From NCBI GenBank assembly GCA_035654775.1, contig DASRWB010000048.1:1-12909 (forward strand): a DNA stretch of 12,909 nucleotides, given 5' to 3'. The position numbers and the translations under genes are program-made. Source of the DNA: HKST-UBA85 sp035654775 (GTDB lineage Bacteria; Bacteroidota; Bacteroidia; Flavobacteriales; Flavobacteriaceae). A model generated the notes under the pieces. It saw only the letters and a list, made by a program, of their open reading frames with translations, had not been told where the DNA came from and did no database searches. Positions 12,634 to 12,909 of this stretch are shown here, one piece after another; positions within the stretch are counted from its first letter, which is position 1; each line of letters starts with the position of its first letter.

Positions 12634-12909
12634 TTAATTAAAAATAGCTTTAAAAATATCGTTGCCATTTGCAAACAAAACCAAAGCTATTAAAATGATA
12701 AAACCAACCATTTGGGCATACTCTAAAAATTTGTCTCCAGGCTTTCTTCCTGAAACCATTTCGTAAAGCAAAAACATAACATGACCTCCATCCAATGCTG
12801 GAATTGGCAATAAATTTAAAAAGCCTAACATAATGGATAAAAAGGCTGTAATGTTCCAAAATACCTGCCAACTCCAATAGTTGGGAAAGATATCGTAAAT
12901 AGCTTTAAA
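12634..12909 (-). CDS. rseP: RseP-type site-2 protease, C-terminal part
   Basis: The frame is open from the right edge of the window to TAA at 12636-12634 and gives 91 residues. Two membrane segments are visible: AFLSIMLGFLNLLPIPALDGG (about residues 22-42) and VGFIILIALVLFANG (about 66-80). NLLPIPALDGGHVMF contains the second zinc-binding motif of the S2P family (NxxPxPxLDG), whose Asp ligates the catalytic zinc. The N-terminal half with HExxH and the PDZ domains lies outside the window. The enzyme cleaves membrane-embedded substrates such as anti-sigma factors in the inner membrane. The start codon is outside; the internal Met at 12831 is not the start. Confidence 0.9.
   Translation of the reverse strand, partial: FKAIYDIFPNYWSWQVFWNITAFLSIMLGFLNLLPIPALDGGHVMFLLYEMVSGRKPGDKFLEYAQMVGFIILIALVLFANGNDIFKAIFN

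Overview
The window reads as a chromosomal segment of a Bacteroidota bacterium, most likely a Flavobacteriaceae member. Four things support this: a protein ending in a type IX secretion (T9SS) sorting tail, a TonB-dependent receptor with an N-terminal carboxypeptidase-regulatory-like domain, a LytS-type TPR histidine kinase paired with a LytTR regulator, and promoters of the Bacteroidota form (TTTG / about 19 nt / TAnnTTTG) with few Shine-Dalgarno sequences. Apart from two WG-repeat genes at the left end and one cytochrome gene, everything is on the minus strand.

Layout. Positions 1-351 (+) hold the 3' end of one WG-repeat gene and a short second WG-repeat gene with a signal peptide, closed by a hairpin. 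Positions 442-5271 (-) are a sensory/surface module: TPR histidine kinase, LytTR response regulator (probably TTG start), then a secreted leucine-rich-repeat/T9SS protein. Both the kinase promoter and the LRR-gene promoter carry an 11-bp motif repeated with a 21-bp period, placed 28-29 nt upstream of a -7 box. This is what a LytTR dimer site would look like, so the regulator may control its own operon and the surface protein.

Positions 5502-9148 (-) are an iron-uptake pair: a TonB-dependent siderophore-type receptor followed by a PepSY-TM membrane protein (probable ferrisiderophore reductase), with a hairpin between them. The receptor promoter is flanked by two near-identical 19-bp imperfect palindromes, good candidates for Fur-type operators. 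Divergent from it (9515-10486, +) is a diheme lipoprotein fusing a cytochrome c domain to a DUF3365 heme domain; its stop codon overlaps that of a convergent cupin gene.

Positions 10483-12149 (-) hold small or regulatory genes: a cupin protein, a 41-residue lysine-rich protein just upstream of it, a CsbD-like stress protein, and an AraC-type regulator with an N-terminal HMA-like (heavy-metal-associated) domain. Positions 12189-12633 contain non-coding structure: a dyad, a long-range stem followed by a T tract, two terminators, a dispersed-repeat remnant, and tRNA-Asn(GTT) with a textbook promoter. The right edge holds the 3' end of an RseP-type site-2 protease gene.

I see no CRISPR array, insertion sequence, phage or clear defence system. 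The most unusual signal is the shared 21-bp-phased repeat linking the two-component operon to the T9SS surface-protein gene. Start sites, operators and promoters are inferred by eye from sequence alone.
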